From Diorhabda sublineata (Eukaryota > Arthropoda > Insecta > Coleoptera > Chrysomelidae), in the NCBI RefSeq assembly GCF_026230105.1, contig NC_079475.1:32610086-32674085 (forward strand): a stretch of 64,000 nucleotides of DNA, given 5' to 3'. The notes beneath the pieces are model-generated. The model searched no databases, was not told the DNA's origin, and saw only the letters and a program-made list of their open reading frames with translations. The translations under genes were made by a program, and so were the position numbers. Of the stretch, positions 22,200-33,782 are shown piece by piece (position 1 is the stretch's first letter; every line of letters begins with the position of its first letter).

Positions 22200-22690
22200 G
22201 CTTGAGTTTCATTATACTACTACAAAAATGCCGAGACCAGCAAAAGGACCACTTCTTATTTTTTATTTATTACGAATCGGCTTTCGACAAAGTAAGAAAC
22301 GAAGGCTTGGACCTTCTCTCACTCACTAAGGCGCTTGGAGAGTTTCGAAATGTGGATCTTTCGGAGGATGCTGAGAATTCCCTGGACCGCTCATATCAGT
22401 ACCGAAGAAGTAATGTAAAGAACAGTCACTGACAGGGAACTTATATAATTAATAAAAACTCGAAAAATCTCGTATCTGCGACACATATATAGAAATGACA
22501 AATACAGATTTTGCAACTTCTGATCGAAGGGAAACATGGTCCTAGCAGACGACAGACTTCATGGCTAAAGAATATTCGCAAATGAACCGGTTTAGACTCT
22601 CAGACTAATAAGAAGGGCCAGGGACAGAAATGACTTTGCTGGGGTTATCGCCAACCTTCGATAAAAGAGGGCACCCAAAGAAGAAGATTG
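22200..22690 (+). pseudogene. RTE-like LINE C-terminal fragment
   Basis: The plus strand shows YYESAFDKVRNEGLDLL (palm motif A), then, after a deletion, MWIFRRMLRIPWTAHIS, the RKISYLRHIYRNDKYRFLQL block and GPSRRQTSWLKNIR. This is the usual C-terminal order of insect RTE-like LINEs. The middle of the RT, including FADD, is absent and stops are present, so it is an internally deleted relic. Confidence 0.75.
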
Positions 22691-23429
22691 CTTTAGCACA
22701 ATTCTTTGTCTAGTTTCTAGATAGATAAACGCTTGATAAGTAGTAGTTTGGAAGTTTGTTTGACTTATTACAGTATATAAAAAAAATGGAATTTAACAAT
22801 CGATATACAACTGAAAAATTACAAATTATATAAATTATTATAAACATAGTATTGGATGATTTTTGAACAAATCAGCTTACACAAAATTATAAAATCTCTC
22901 ATTGTTTTACAAGCTAAAGTTTGCTATACACATTTGAAATAAATAATAAATAGATATACACAATGAGAAATTTTAAGATTCATTAAACCTTATACTAAAG
23001 CTAAATAATAAGCAAAGAGTATCGTTTCCTTTTCATCAGGCAAAACTGGTATTGCTATAGTATCAACATATTTTACACAAAACTTTACTACGTTGCTAAA
23101 ATGTAAAATGTGACATAATCTTCTGGCGATTATCAACAGATCATGTAGGATACAAATCAATCATAAATTTTATTTAAATTCAAACATTTTCCTTGTTTAT
23201 TTTTGGAAATGTTTCAAATTCTTGTTGAGAGATACATAATTGTAATAAAATAGGAAATAAATAATTCACATTTATTTAGGAGCAAGTTTTGTTTTGTTTA
23301 TTTCGTGCGTATTTAAATCAGGTATTTAATTATACCAGAAATTTTACTGTATCATCATCTATAGTTGCAGAATTAACAAAAAAATGAAAACAATTGTAGG
23401 AAAGATACACTAACATTCCAAAGAGGAGA

Positions 23430-23720
23430 TTTTAAAGAAAACATGAAAAATGTGTTGCACAATAGATCAGTATTTGCAAGAACTACTCGACAGGTAGACA
23501 TGGCTCATGATCACTGAGTTCGCCTGCAGATGGCCAGAACGTCACTTTGTCAGGACTCCTGTCTTTAAGTGCAATCCTGTGGAATCAGCTACCCAGATAT
23601 GTCTTTTACGAACATTACAAGATGTTTAAGATCAAGAAGATATCTCGAACTACTGGAGTGTAATAGGGTTTACCCTCTTTTGCTTGCTTTTCGTATAAAA
23701 AAAACTGCGTTGAAGTCCTA
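23430..23720 (+). pseudogene. Possible LINE 3' coding end
   Basis: Broken plus frames give RSVFARTTRQVDMAHDH and LWNQLPRYVFYEHYKMFKIK. An 'R-T-T … L-W-N-x-L-P … F-K' ending is common at the C-terminus of Jockey/CR1-type LINEs. No other domain is attached. Confidence 0.4.
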
Positions 23721-24152
23721 AACAGTGATATTTGACATAACATTTCAGGATTCTCATTTTACGACATCGATACTAGTGGCAAGTTTAAGCGCCGTAATCC
23801 TCGTTGAGAATTAATTACTCTATCTGGTATAGAATGTACCTATTTATTAAAATATAATGAAATATAATTAGAATGACTATATGTAGAGAAAGATATTTTT
23901 GAATGAAATATCTTGTACTAACTATAAGTTAATTTCTGATTAAATAGAAAAATTGCTGATAAATTAACTCTAGTATTGTTAGTTTTATTTATTTGAAACT
24001 AATCAAATTAATTATCTGATATTTAAAAATCAAATCCAGCTCAATTGAAGAAAGTGAATGGAATTTTGATGATTTTAGTGTTGTCCAATAACAATAGAAT
24101 TTAAATATACTGTAAAATTAAATAAATTTCTTTAATTTCTTATTTCTTAGAC

Positions 24153-24336
24153 CTTTTAATGTGTTCATGCTTCTAGATATTCTTGATTTTAAGTGTCTTT
24201 TGATTAAAAATTAGTTTCTTTTATAATTTTTTTAAAGCCAGATGAAAATTTGACGTTTCGACTTCTTCTTATAAAAGAAACTAATTTTAAATCAGAAGAG
24301 ACCAAAAATCAAGAACATTTAGAAGCATAAAATGAA
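24153..24336. mobile_element. Foldback/MITE-like inverted repeat
   Basis: Two arms of about 70 bases (24153-24228 and 24268-24336) are imperfect inverted copies: ttctagatattcttgatttt against aaaaatcaagaacatttaga, and ttagtttcttttata against tataaaagaaactaa. They are separated by about 40 bases containing gacgtttcgacttcttct. No ORF. Target duplications could not be fixed. Confidence 0.6.
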
Positions 24337-24339
24337 ATA

Positions 24340-26500
24340 TATATCTACAAATTTTGACATATATATAATTTGGAAAAGCATATAAATTAAAAAAAAGGTT
24401 AATATTCAACAACAAAATCACAAACGTCAAAATATTTAATGTAGCAGTAACATTTTCCAACTTGATCTGTTGAATAATTTCTGTATTTAGAATATTCCGT
24501 GTACACTAACTCTAGACAGAACATTGGAGTTTTATTCACATACTATAGATTTTTTTTTCAATTTTCTCTATATACTAAAACATCTACAATAAAATTTGAT
24601 TGTCAAAATTGTGCACATCTTATAGAAGAGAAGGATTTTATAATTCATACAGTATATACTCTACACAAGTATTTTAGTTGATCTTTTGTGAAACTGTAAA
24701 AAGTAATTTCTGTATACACCTTTTAGCCGAGCTAGAAAAGTAAAATCAAAAACACATAAAATTCTATCAAAGTTTTTATTCTTAAAAATATTATGAAATT
24801 CTGATTTTTTTTATATTCTTAATGAGTCAATAAATATCATATAAAAAAATGGATAGTAAAAATATTTTTTCCCTTTTTACGTTAGTTTCAAAAATCCCTA
24901 AAATTTAGGCTTCTAGACCAAAATACACCCATAATCCTACTGTACACAACTTTTAGTAGAATTCTATTTGAAATGTGGATATTTAACTGTTCGAGAAAAA
25001 ATGGGAAGACTAAATTTTTCAAATAAAAAAGACCACAAGAGTGTTTAACATTGATGTCGACTAATATAAAACATTTCCAAGTCAATTTTTGTATATGTTA
25101 CTTCCTCATTTCTAAATAGAGAATGTGCTTACAAAAGATCAACGAAAATTTGTGTTGTATTATTGCACTCGGTGAATTACGACATTTAATTAATCCTATT
25201 TGTCAGAGATTATCCCACATTTTAACCAATAACTAATCAAATATTATAAATAAAAAATTCATCCACCAACAATATTATGAGAAATAACCAGCGTGAATTC
25301 TTAAAAATTTGATTGTTTTGCTTATTTTTCAATTGTTCATACTTTCTACAAATAAATAAAAAAAAATCATGTCGAAGTATTTCTAAAACGTATCAAGGGT
25401 GGCTTTTTTGGGATTATAAAGCAACAAACATAATTGTTGACAGAGCCGGATTTAAACTTAATACCGCTCCTAGGCACCGGAAAAAAATCTGTCCTAATAC
25501 TGCAATTTGACTTCAACTTATATTTTTCAAATTTTTTTTGTAGGTGACAGCATGCGCTGTTTCAAGTTTATTAGATATAAGATTGTTCGTTAAAATTAAA
25601 ATTAATTGGTGCAATCGATAAATTATAACATTTTTTAAAGATTCATTGATTGATTAAAGTTTATGTTTTGAAAAATGCAAAAAATAATTCTGAACTTTTT
25701 TCAATTTTTCAAAAAAATATACTAATTAAATTTCTTTAATACCAGAAAATAGGAAAATCTATTATTATTTTAAATCTCCAAGAAAATAAATTGATTAAAT
25801 CATTTTGATTATCAATTTTTACTAAAAGTACCAAAATTATAATTCACAAATAATGAATTGAATTTCTTGAATAATCAATTGAACAGAAAATAATGAATTA
25901 GTTGAATTAATTAATTATATTGAGCAATTTTGATAACCCAAAAAAAATTACCGCCCTGGACACTTGCCCCAACTGTCCCTTGTGTTTCGTATTTCTCACC
26001 ATCAGAATTTCAGAAATAATCTTATTGTATTCATTTATTCATAAAAATTCAATCAAGAACAATAATTTCATATATTTGTTTATAGATAAGATATGTGGAC
26101 ATGTGGTAATTGGAAGCGTTTTATTAAAAACTTTGAAAACTATTTTTATTTACGTATCTTTTAATTGAAATTTTTCATAGAATTCTTTTCGTGTTTAAAT
26201 TATATCTACAAATTAAAATCAATTCTAAAAATTAGTCAAAATTCGTTTTAACTTTTTTTATTCTGCTTCATTGAACATGAATCACCATTATCATTAAAAT
26301 ATTTTTCTAATTTCTTCTTCTAGTAGTGCCTCAGCGTAGATATAATCTTTAATAAATCCAAAAATCACAATTTTTATGAGTCACACTGGTTGTAACACTT
26401 AATAAGTAAATGGGATTGTGATTTATCTAAGCACCATTCTACTATCTTTTAGTTCTCTATCACCAACGCGAAACTAGCTACAAAACGTTCGTAGAAAAAC
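24340..26500. other. No recognised gene; AT-rich
   Basis: Very AT-rich intergenic DNA. A possible repeat end with gagccggatttaaacttaat lies near 25443 and a ccgccctggacac patch near 25952; neither could be closed into an element. Confidence 0.4.
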
Positions 26501-27619
26501 TGTTAGGCAAGACACAAATTGAGACACGTATAGCACGTGCGAGATGGTGTGACATGATACACGTGCTGCATGGTGATCCGCATATTGAGACACGCGTTTT
26601 CAAATAGGAAACCGTAGGGATTAGATCTGATTGATTGGCAGTTCGCGATTAGCCGGCATCAAAAAATGCCTTGACATGTTTGACAATCGAATTGACAATT
26701 GTTGTTATTGAACTTTAAGTTCTGAATAAGAATCGGATTTATTCTGTCGAAGAGAAAAAAACATTAGACAATTTACAATTACAACTAAAATGAGTAATAC
26801 CAATGTTGCTAATAATTTCCGAATGGATCGAAACTAATTTGCTGAAGTACATGAGATGATCCATTTTCACAGTTTCATCTTGACCATTTTTGGTATTGTA
26901 AAGCCCTCTTGCCGCCCCTATTAACTTTTCTTCTGTGATTTTTTCGTAAAAAAATTAAGTGGTAGTCACCCACACGTGTGACACAGCAAACTGTGTCTGA
27001 ACTACAGCGGAGCAAGCCTGTTGGCTTATGCGTGTCAATTTGCGTCAATGTATTCAATCTTTAGTACAGTCATTTGGTTGAAAAAATAGAGGTTACCTGA
27101 AAAGTTTTCTAAGAGTTTTGAAAATTGGAAATTTTATAGATTTTGAAGTGATCTAATCGAATTTCAACTTTGCCACCTCGTATGGCGTCTAAAATCATTT
27201 TTTTGGATAATAACTCCTTTAAAACACATTTTACAATGAAAACCTATACAAAATAATTGTAAAGAAAATTTCCTACAATTTATGTCATACCTTTTTTTTA
27301 ATCAATAGCTTCGGCGTACGAGCGCCCTAACGCTAAAGCGTAATATTTATTTCAACACTCGAGCGGGCGCGCTGGCGTTCGAAGTAGGCCAGACATTTTT
27401 GAATCAGTGCTGCGCTCTGTTTTTAGTTGAATCTGGAAACTTCATGTAACCTCTTACCCGGCTTTCGGCGGATGCACAAGTCTTTGTTATTGTCTCGCGC
27501 GTGTCATGCCTGTTTTTGAATTTCTTCCCAAATCTCTCAACTGGTGTTAATTGTACGTTTTTCTTATAAAATTTCTTGTTATTTAATCTTATATGTTTTT
27601 TATTGTTGTTAGGAATCGA

Positions 27620-28980
27620 AAACAATATTTTTGTGACAAAGAAATTTCCAAATTACTGAAAGAGACTCTTGATGATGAAGAAGCCATTTCTTCTGATTCA
27701 GATGACGATGAGCAAGAAGTTATAAATTAGGAGCTCATGACAGCGAATCAAAACAAGAATTATCTGATAGGGAGACAGAAGAGAAAGATATGGATGATGA
27801 AAATGAATTTTATTCAAGAAAGGAGAAGGAAACTAAGTGATATAAAAATCCGCGCAGAAGTAAATATGCGAAAAAGAAGCCAGAAAATATTCTAAAAATT
27901 TTTCCCTCATGCAAAGGGCAATAGTATAAAAATGAATGTTTTTGATAGTGACATTATCAATTAAATTTTAAAATGCACAAATAATTTTATTGGGCATAAG
28001 AAAGAGGACGCAAATTACAGCCGGGATCGAGATTCTAATGAAATGACAAAAAAGTTGAACTTCTGGCAGTCTTTATAGTATATTGTTCTTAGTTGGTATA
28101 AAAAAAGAAAACCATACTGATGTTTTGGAGCTATGGATCAATGATGGTTTAGGTTTGAGCATTCTTAGGGCAAATATGTCTTACAAAAGATTTTTGTTTT
28201 TACTACGTTATATTCGCTTCAACGAAAGAGGTACAAGGCAAAATCGACAAGCCACCGATAAGCTTACTCGGTCATGGAAAAATTTAGGGAAAATTGTTTG
28301 AAAAGTTATTCTCCAGGAGAATATGTTACAATATATGAGAAATTAGAGGCATTTAAAGGTAGATGGTGTTTTATTCAATATATTCCAAATAATCGCGGTA
28401 AATACAAAGTCTATTCTATGTATGACGCAAAAACATTCTACACCCACAATTTTATTGTGGTAAACAACCAGAAGGACCACACCAAATATCAACAAGCCTC
28501 ATGACATCGTCCTACGTCTTTCTTCCCCAATTTGGGGAAGTGGTAGAAACATAACGATAGACAATTGTATGGCAGTATACCTCTAGTCCGATCGCTGTTT
28601 GAAAAAAAAAAATAGTTGTCTAAGAACTTTGAAAAAAAGAAAGAAAACGGAAATTCCAGTTGAATTTCAGCCTAACAAATATCATCCACTATGGCTGGAT
28701 TTCAAAAGAATTTGTCCCTCATCTCCCATGTCCCTAAAAACAACAAGTATGCATGATGATGCAAAAACTGATAAAGAGAGACGTAGCCTGAAATGATACT
28801 CGATTATAGTATCACCAAAGGTGTCGTAGACACCGTTGATCAGATGTGTAGATCTTATTCTGTTTCCAGAAATAATTTTTCATACCTTTTATTTGTAATT
28901 GAAATAAATGGATTCTTAAATAGCCTTTTTTACGCCACTACTCTAATTCAAAATATCAAAGTCTCTTAATATTTATATTT
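27620..28980 (+). pseudogene. piggyBac-type transposase, broken
   Basis: Plus-strand frames give, in order: an acidic N-terminus (DDEEAISSDSDDDEQEV), ELWINDGLGLSILRANMSYK with RFLFLLRYIRFNERGTRQNR, RATDKL-like ATDKLTRSWKN, YSPGEYVTIYEKLEAFKGRW, MYDAKTFYTHNF, NITIDN, KKRKKTEIPVEFQPNK, and TKGVVDTVDQMCRSYSVSRN. This is the block order of the DDE_Tnp_1_7 (piggyBac) fold. At least four frameshifts or stops inactivate it. No CCC…GGG ends or TTAA pair specific to this copy were found. Confidence 0.8.
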
Positions 28981-29152
28981 TTCTTTCTGGACTCTCCTTT
29001 AAGCGTAAAAGTGCAAAGATGTAAAGAAATCTTATGGAACAGTGAAAAAAAAATATTTTTATAGAAAATTAAAAATTCTGCAGAGGCGTACTTTTTACGC
29101 CACGCGCTTGGTGGTGTGTCAGATTCGACAGTCTCCTCCGCATTTATAAAAC

Positions 29153-29632
29153 CATGGCTTCTAATGAACTAAACTGTTTTATTTGTGGTGATATAATGCA
29201 AGAAAGGGAAGTTATAGAAGTGAAGCAAAAAGGATACTTTCCGTAAATCAAATGAAAAAAGAAAAGACAATAAATACAAACTTTTGGTGGGTTTAAAATC
29301 GATAGTGGTTCAAGATGTGTGTCGAAAACGTATAATAATGAGAAGTTAATCGATGCAGCTTTGCGAAGGGGAAGCGATGGTACGATTTCTCGAGTATAAC
29401 TGCGATCAACGCGGCCAACGTTCTCATTCAAGAATCATTGTTATTTTTCTATCTAAGCAAAAGCAGACTCGTTTATGTAACCTTAATATTGTATATAGTG
29501 TGCGAAAATTATCGACTAAAAACAGTATTTCAGAACGTCTTGAGCTGGTTAATGATTTAGTCGCAGCACATGGAAAATATCACAGTTCTTGCATGAAAAA
29601 ATACCAAAGAAAGAAAAAAAGAGATCCGTGAT
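29153..29632 (+). pseudogene. Unclassified transposon ORF with N-terminal CxxC
   Basis: A frame starts MASNELNCFICGDIMQEREV and is soon broken; the rest lies in other frames: KLLVGLKSIVV, VCRKRIIMRS, then VRKLSTKNSISERLELVND followed by LVAAHGKYHSSCMKKY. Proteins with an N-terminal C-F-I/V-C-G-E and a later 'LVAA…YH…C' segment are widespread as multi-copy unnamed genes in insects and cnidarians. I cannot name the family. It lies between the piggyBac relic and the right long inverted repeat, so it may be the original cargo of the long-TIR element. Confidence 0.45.
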
Positions 29633-29895
29633 CAAGCGAGATTGATTATGCGATGCAGTACAGTTCTTGTGATAATTCGAAGGTTTCATGACAAGACAGC
29701 AGTGAAGAAAAAGAAACGGACACTATTTTCGACGAAATAAACGACGAAATCGAGAACGAAGAGGACCGCGATGAAACTGATTATCCCATCAACGATTATG
29801 CAGAAGAAACTTCCGTCTTTGATATTTCAATCAGTACTGAAGCACAACACTTTGTCCGTCAACAACAATGAAGCGACGGAGATTGAACTAAATTT

Positions 29896-29910
29896 GGTTA
29901 GGTTAGGTTA
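29896..29910. repeat. Short TTAGG tandem
   Basis: The sequence ggttaggttaggtt contains two clean insect telomere units and a partial one. It is too short to be a telomere. Confidence 0.4.
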
Positions 29911-31599
29911 TAAATAAGTTACATGTGGATTAGGCCTACTGAGGATATCACGTTCAAAAACCCGCCGTTTTCTCCAACTCATAGTGGAGTGGAAATGAGA
30001 TTTTCTGTCGAAACGTGTGTTGAACTATACTTTACGGCACTCGTACGCTGAAACTATCGATTTTAGGAACATAAATTGTAGGAAAATTTAACTACAATTA
30101 TTTTTTGTTATTCATGTAAAATGCGTCGAAAAGGACTGCTTTTAGGCGCCATTTTTTAAAAAATACGAGGTGGCAAAGTTTAAATTCGGTAAGAGCACGT
30201 CAAAATCCTAAAATTGTCAATTTTCAAAACTCCCGGAAAACTTGCCAAGTAAAAATACCCAATGAGTGTACTATTGTAGGTTACAATACTATGTGATTTG
30301 CTGCATCACCTCACCCGTTTTATACGTGTCCCAATTTGCGTCTAGCCTAAACGAAAGCTGATTGAAAAAACACTAAAAATGAAATGAACATTTATTTTAA
30401 TTCGACAAAATGACATAAAAAACTAATGACAACTCAGCTCGTGTATCACCTATAAATAGCATTCCCGAAATTCGGTAGTATACAATATATTCACTAAAAT
30501 GTTCTAGTTAGTAAATAGAAAGTTCTAATGAAATGAAGATATACAATACCAAGCAGTACTATTTATAAGATCAGTCTTTTTATAACAAATAGTATACGTT
30601 CCGTCAATTGGATAAATAATAAATCATAATAAAATTTAAAATAATTGTTTAAACAGAAAAAGGAATAATCAAGTTAAGAAAATTAAAATAAAATAAGGAG
30701 GCTCACACAAATATATTGATTTGAAAAAAAAAACATTTTTAATCTCTGAAATTACTTTGTCGAATTAAGTATTCGAAGCTCCATCAGAATTATCTGCTTA
30801 CTAAAAACGTTTTGTACCATTTGTATGATAATTACAGCCTAGTTTCATATAAAAATAAACGCATGTTTCAATTCCAAATGTCAATTTTAAATTTGATACT
30901 TGTTTTGTCTTAACACCAATTTTATGAAATATAAACTTAAGAAAATAGTACGAAAAAGACATAAATTAATAATTAATAACCAATCAATAAACACGAAATA
31001 ACAAGCAATTGTATACAGGATGTTTCCGATAACAGTTAATAAGGAAAGATTAACTTTGACAACAAGGCATTTTACTATCGATTAAATAAAATGAATGGTA
31101 GAATAATTTTATATTGTAAAATAATTTAATTAAAATAATATAAAGTATTTGAGTGAAACGCTTTGTCGTCAAAATACACAGTGTTGCAAAGCTAACGCAG
31201 ATATTTTTAGAATTGAAAAATTAACTGTACAAAACTTTTAAATTAACACCAATGAATTATAATACTTTCTCAATGCCTTGAGATACCGTTTTTGTGTTTA
31301 ATATTTGAAAAAAATGTATTGTGCACAGTATTGGGTATATAACGAGTTGTTAAAAATTCAATTTCATGATTTCTGTAATTAGTTTTCATTATACATTGTT
31401 GTTAGAAACAACCCCGAAATCAAATGGTCCTAAATTTCCGTGTATTGATCACCGGCATGATTTAAGAATACCGAAAATAATCAGAGAAGACAAGATAGGG
31501 TTGCTACAAGATAACAAATAATTGAAATTTCACAAAAAATGCTTTGTTACAAATACTGTACTGCATTCAAAATACTGTGATTGGCTTTTTGAGCTGTAA

Positions 31600-31800
31600 T
31601 GGTTTCCCAGACAATCAAAGCAGCTTATTTAGTTTGTTCAAGAGCACCGAAGCTGAGGAGAATGTCAATTAGGCAATATTTTATTTAATGATGAATCACG
31701 ATTAGCCCAATGGAAATTACCGGAATAGTAATTTTGGAGTGTTATAATTTGGGTTGGCATTAAATTGAAAGCGCGTAAGAGGTTTTATTCTAAATAACTA
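31600..31800 (+). pseudogene. Tc1-like transposase fragment
   Basis: The plus strand reads LGNILFNDESRLAQWKLPE and then FWSVIIWVGIKLKARKRFYS. 'LF-x-DESR' with 'V…W.GI' downstream is the first catalytic Asp region of Tc1-type transposases. No ends were found. Confidence 0.45.
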
Positions 31801-32528
31801 ATTTGAAAAAAAAATGGAAGATGATTTTAATAATCATGGGTTAATTTTGCAGCATGGTATTTAACATATCAGGAGTCCTGCTCTTGATTTTAATTTCCTA
31901 CTGTATTAGAAAGCACTCTGAATACTAAATATGTCACAATATAAAAAACATTAGTCCACTTATACTTAAAAAGTAACCTATTCATACGTTTTGGTGTATT
32001 TTTAAAGGTTTTTACACAAAAAAATTGATTTATCACAATTTTTTTAAACCTCTGTCGAGTACAAAATGAAAATAACACTAGCTTGCTCAGAAATAAGTAA
32101 GTATGCTCACTGTTACTATGTCAAACATCTCGAAGTCTAGATAGGCTGAGGTAGTCAAAAAACTAATAGTGAAACCGATATTTGTTCCTTATAATATGCA
32201 AACCTTTACATGTTAAACAGTTATTGAAAGAATTAAAAGATATTTTTTCATAAAAAAATATAAATCAAAATGTTATTATCTATACATGGAAATGGAGAAC
32301 AATCTATAAGACGAATAGGAGGAATGAATCTCATATATTTTTCTAAAAATTTTTTTTCTTTGTCGAGTCGGATAATTCTGGAATCGCTCTCGTAAAGTCT
32401 CGACTCCGGCAAATGGCACCATATTGGGAAAATATAATTACACAAAAGACCTTTTCAGGAAACACTTTTCTAATACATTTTTGATATTCACAGCACAGAA
32501 TAAAACATTTGGGGACAAATGTTTCATA

Positions 32529-32533
<5 letters not shown>

Positions 32534-32589
<56 letters not shown>
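32534..32589. repeat. (TA)n microsatellite
   Basis: About 27 uninterrupted TA dinucleotides. Confidence 0.95.
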
Positions 32590-32591
<2 letters not shown>

Positions 32592-33052
32592 ATTTGGTTT
32601 TGGTTGATTTTTCCAAAAATATTTTATATAACTTTTTTAATGACTAATTAAGCACAATAACCGTTTAAAGTGTGAAGTTTTGCAAAATATTCAATCAAAT
32701 ATTTCTTGAAGTGAAAAACAAATTTCCTCTTTCCATGCAAAGGATACATTCTAACAGTTCTAGTTAGTTATAAAAAGAAACTTCAAATAGTGTTAATTCA
32801 GATAAGCAAGTATATTTAATTTTTTTAGTTTTACAATTGAGCTGTTGTTAATATATGTATATTTTTCTATTAAATTTATTTGGCATTACAAATAAATGTA
32901 TGTTAAAAAAATAAATAACAGTTTTTCTGAATTAATTAATGATTACATAGGATAAGCATAGGGAGAACTGCTAACCTTCTGATTAGGGTGGGCAAAAAAA
33001 AAATTCTGGTAAAGATTGAGCTCTTAATATCAATATTTAGAGGTGCCGATTC

Positions 33053-33215
33053 GAGTATATGGAGTCCCAGTTAATAACAAAAGATATGCTGACGACATTG
33101 TCGGAGAATATAGAATAACTTCAAAGAATTAACAGAGAAGGTAAGAAGAGTCAAAGAGCAGTATGGGCTACACATGAATTTAAATAAAACTAAATACATG
33201 CACTAAGTGAAATAA
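33053..33215 (+). pseudogene. LINE reverse transcriptase fragment (YADD)
   Basis: The plus strand encodes VYGVPVNNKRYADDIV and, after a frameshift, SENIEELQRINREV, then VKEQYGLHMNLNKTKYMH. This is RT palm motif C and the following thumb start. It interrupts the left terminal repeat of the surrounding element. Confidence 0.7.
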
Positions 33216-33782
33216 TAACTTTTAACCGAAATGACGAAAAATTATTTTAAACCTTGTTTGTAGGTCGTTTAATTTTCTACAAAAATATCCCGTCGGGTTA
33301 TTGCCAAAACAAGGTAACTCCACTTTTACTCAATTCTGAGTTAAGTACTCCATTGGATTAAAAAATGTTCGAAATACATACTGACAAAACCTGACAACTC
33401 CAAACAAACAAACTGTTAAGGTAGGCAAAACAAGTCCAAAAAACCCAACTCCATTTTTACAACTTTTAGTCTGCTAAAACGAGATAAGTACAGTTGGATC
33501 TCAAATTAGAAAAGTATTTTATCATTTGAAACCTTCTAATTCTACCAAAACAAGAAAAAAGTCAGTTAGCTTGTTTTTGCTGTAAAAAAAAATTTATAAG
33601 TATATTTTTATCATGGGAAACTAAGACATCTGCCAGATATCTGGTTTCTGGATTCTGTATCAGCTGTTCGGATTTGTCTAAAGTTTTTGTATAAACATAA
33701 CCTAAAACTTTGAGTTGTGGCGTGCACTAATTGTCGGAGTATGATAAATTTGAGATTTTTTAGTACTTATATTAATTTAAAA

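Larger units (their letters stand above)
26503..30350. mobile_element. Nested inverted-repeat composite element
   Basis: The outermost 30 bases, 26503-26532 (ttaggcaagacacaaattga…) and 30321-30350, are inverted copies with about three differences. Inside lies a second, longer inverted pair, 27093-27322 and 30040-30252, of more than 200 bases; shared stretches include ctttgccacctcgtat and cctacaatttatg. Between the long arms are a piggyBac transposase relic (about 27620-28980) and an unrelated ORF fragment (29153-29632). A further copy of the outer end lies at 27028-27048 in the orientation of the right end, so 26503-27048 may be a separate small derivative. This is probably one long-TIR transposon with at least one insertion inside it. 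Confidence 0.65.
30352..32984. other. No recognised host gene
   Basis: AT-rich DNA containing one Tc1-like fragment and one (TA)n microsatellite, listed separately. Nothing else was recognised. Confidence 0.45.

Noticed and set aside
25440..25975. Possible hAT-like MITE starting cagagccggattta.
   Set aside because: The similar patch near 25952 is in direct, not inverted, orientation, and no duplication was found.
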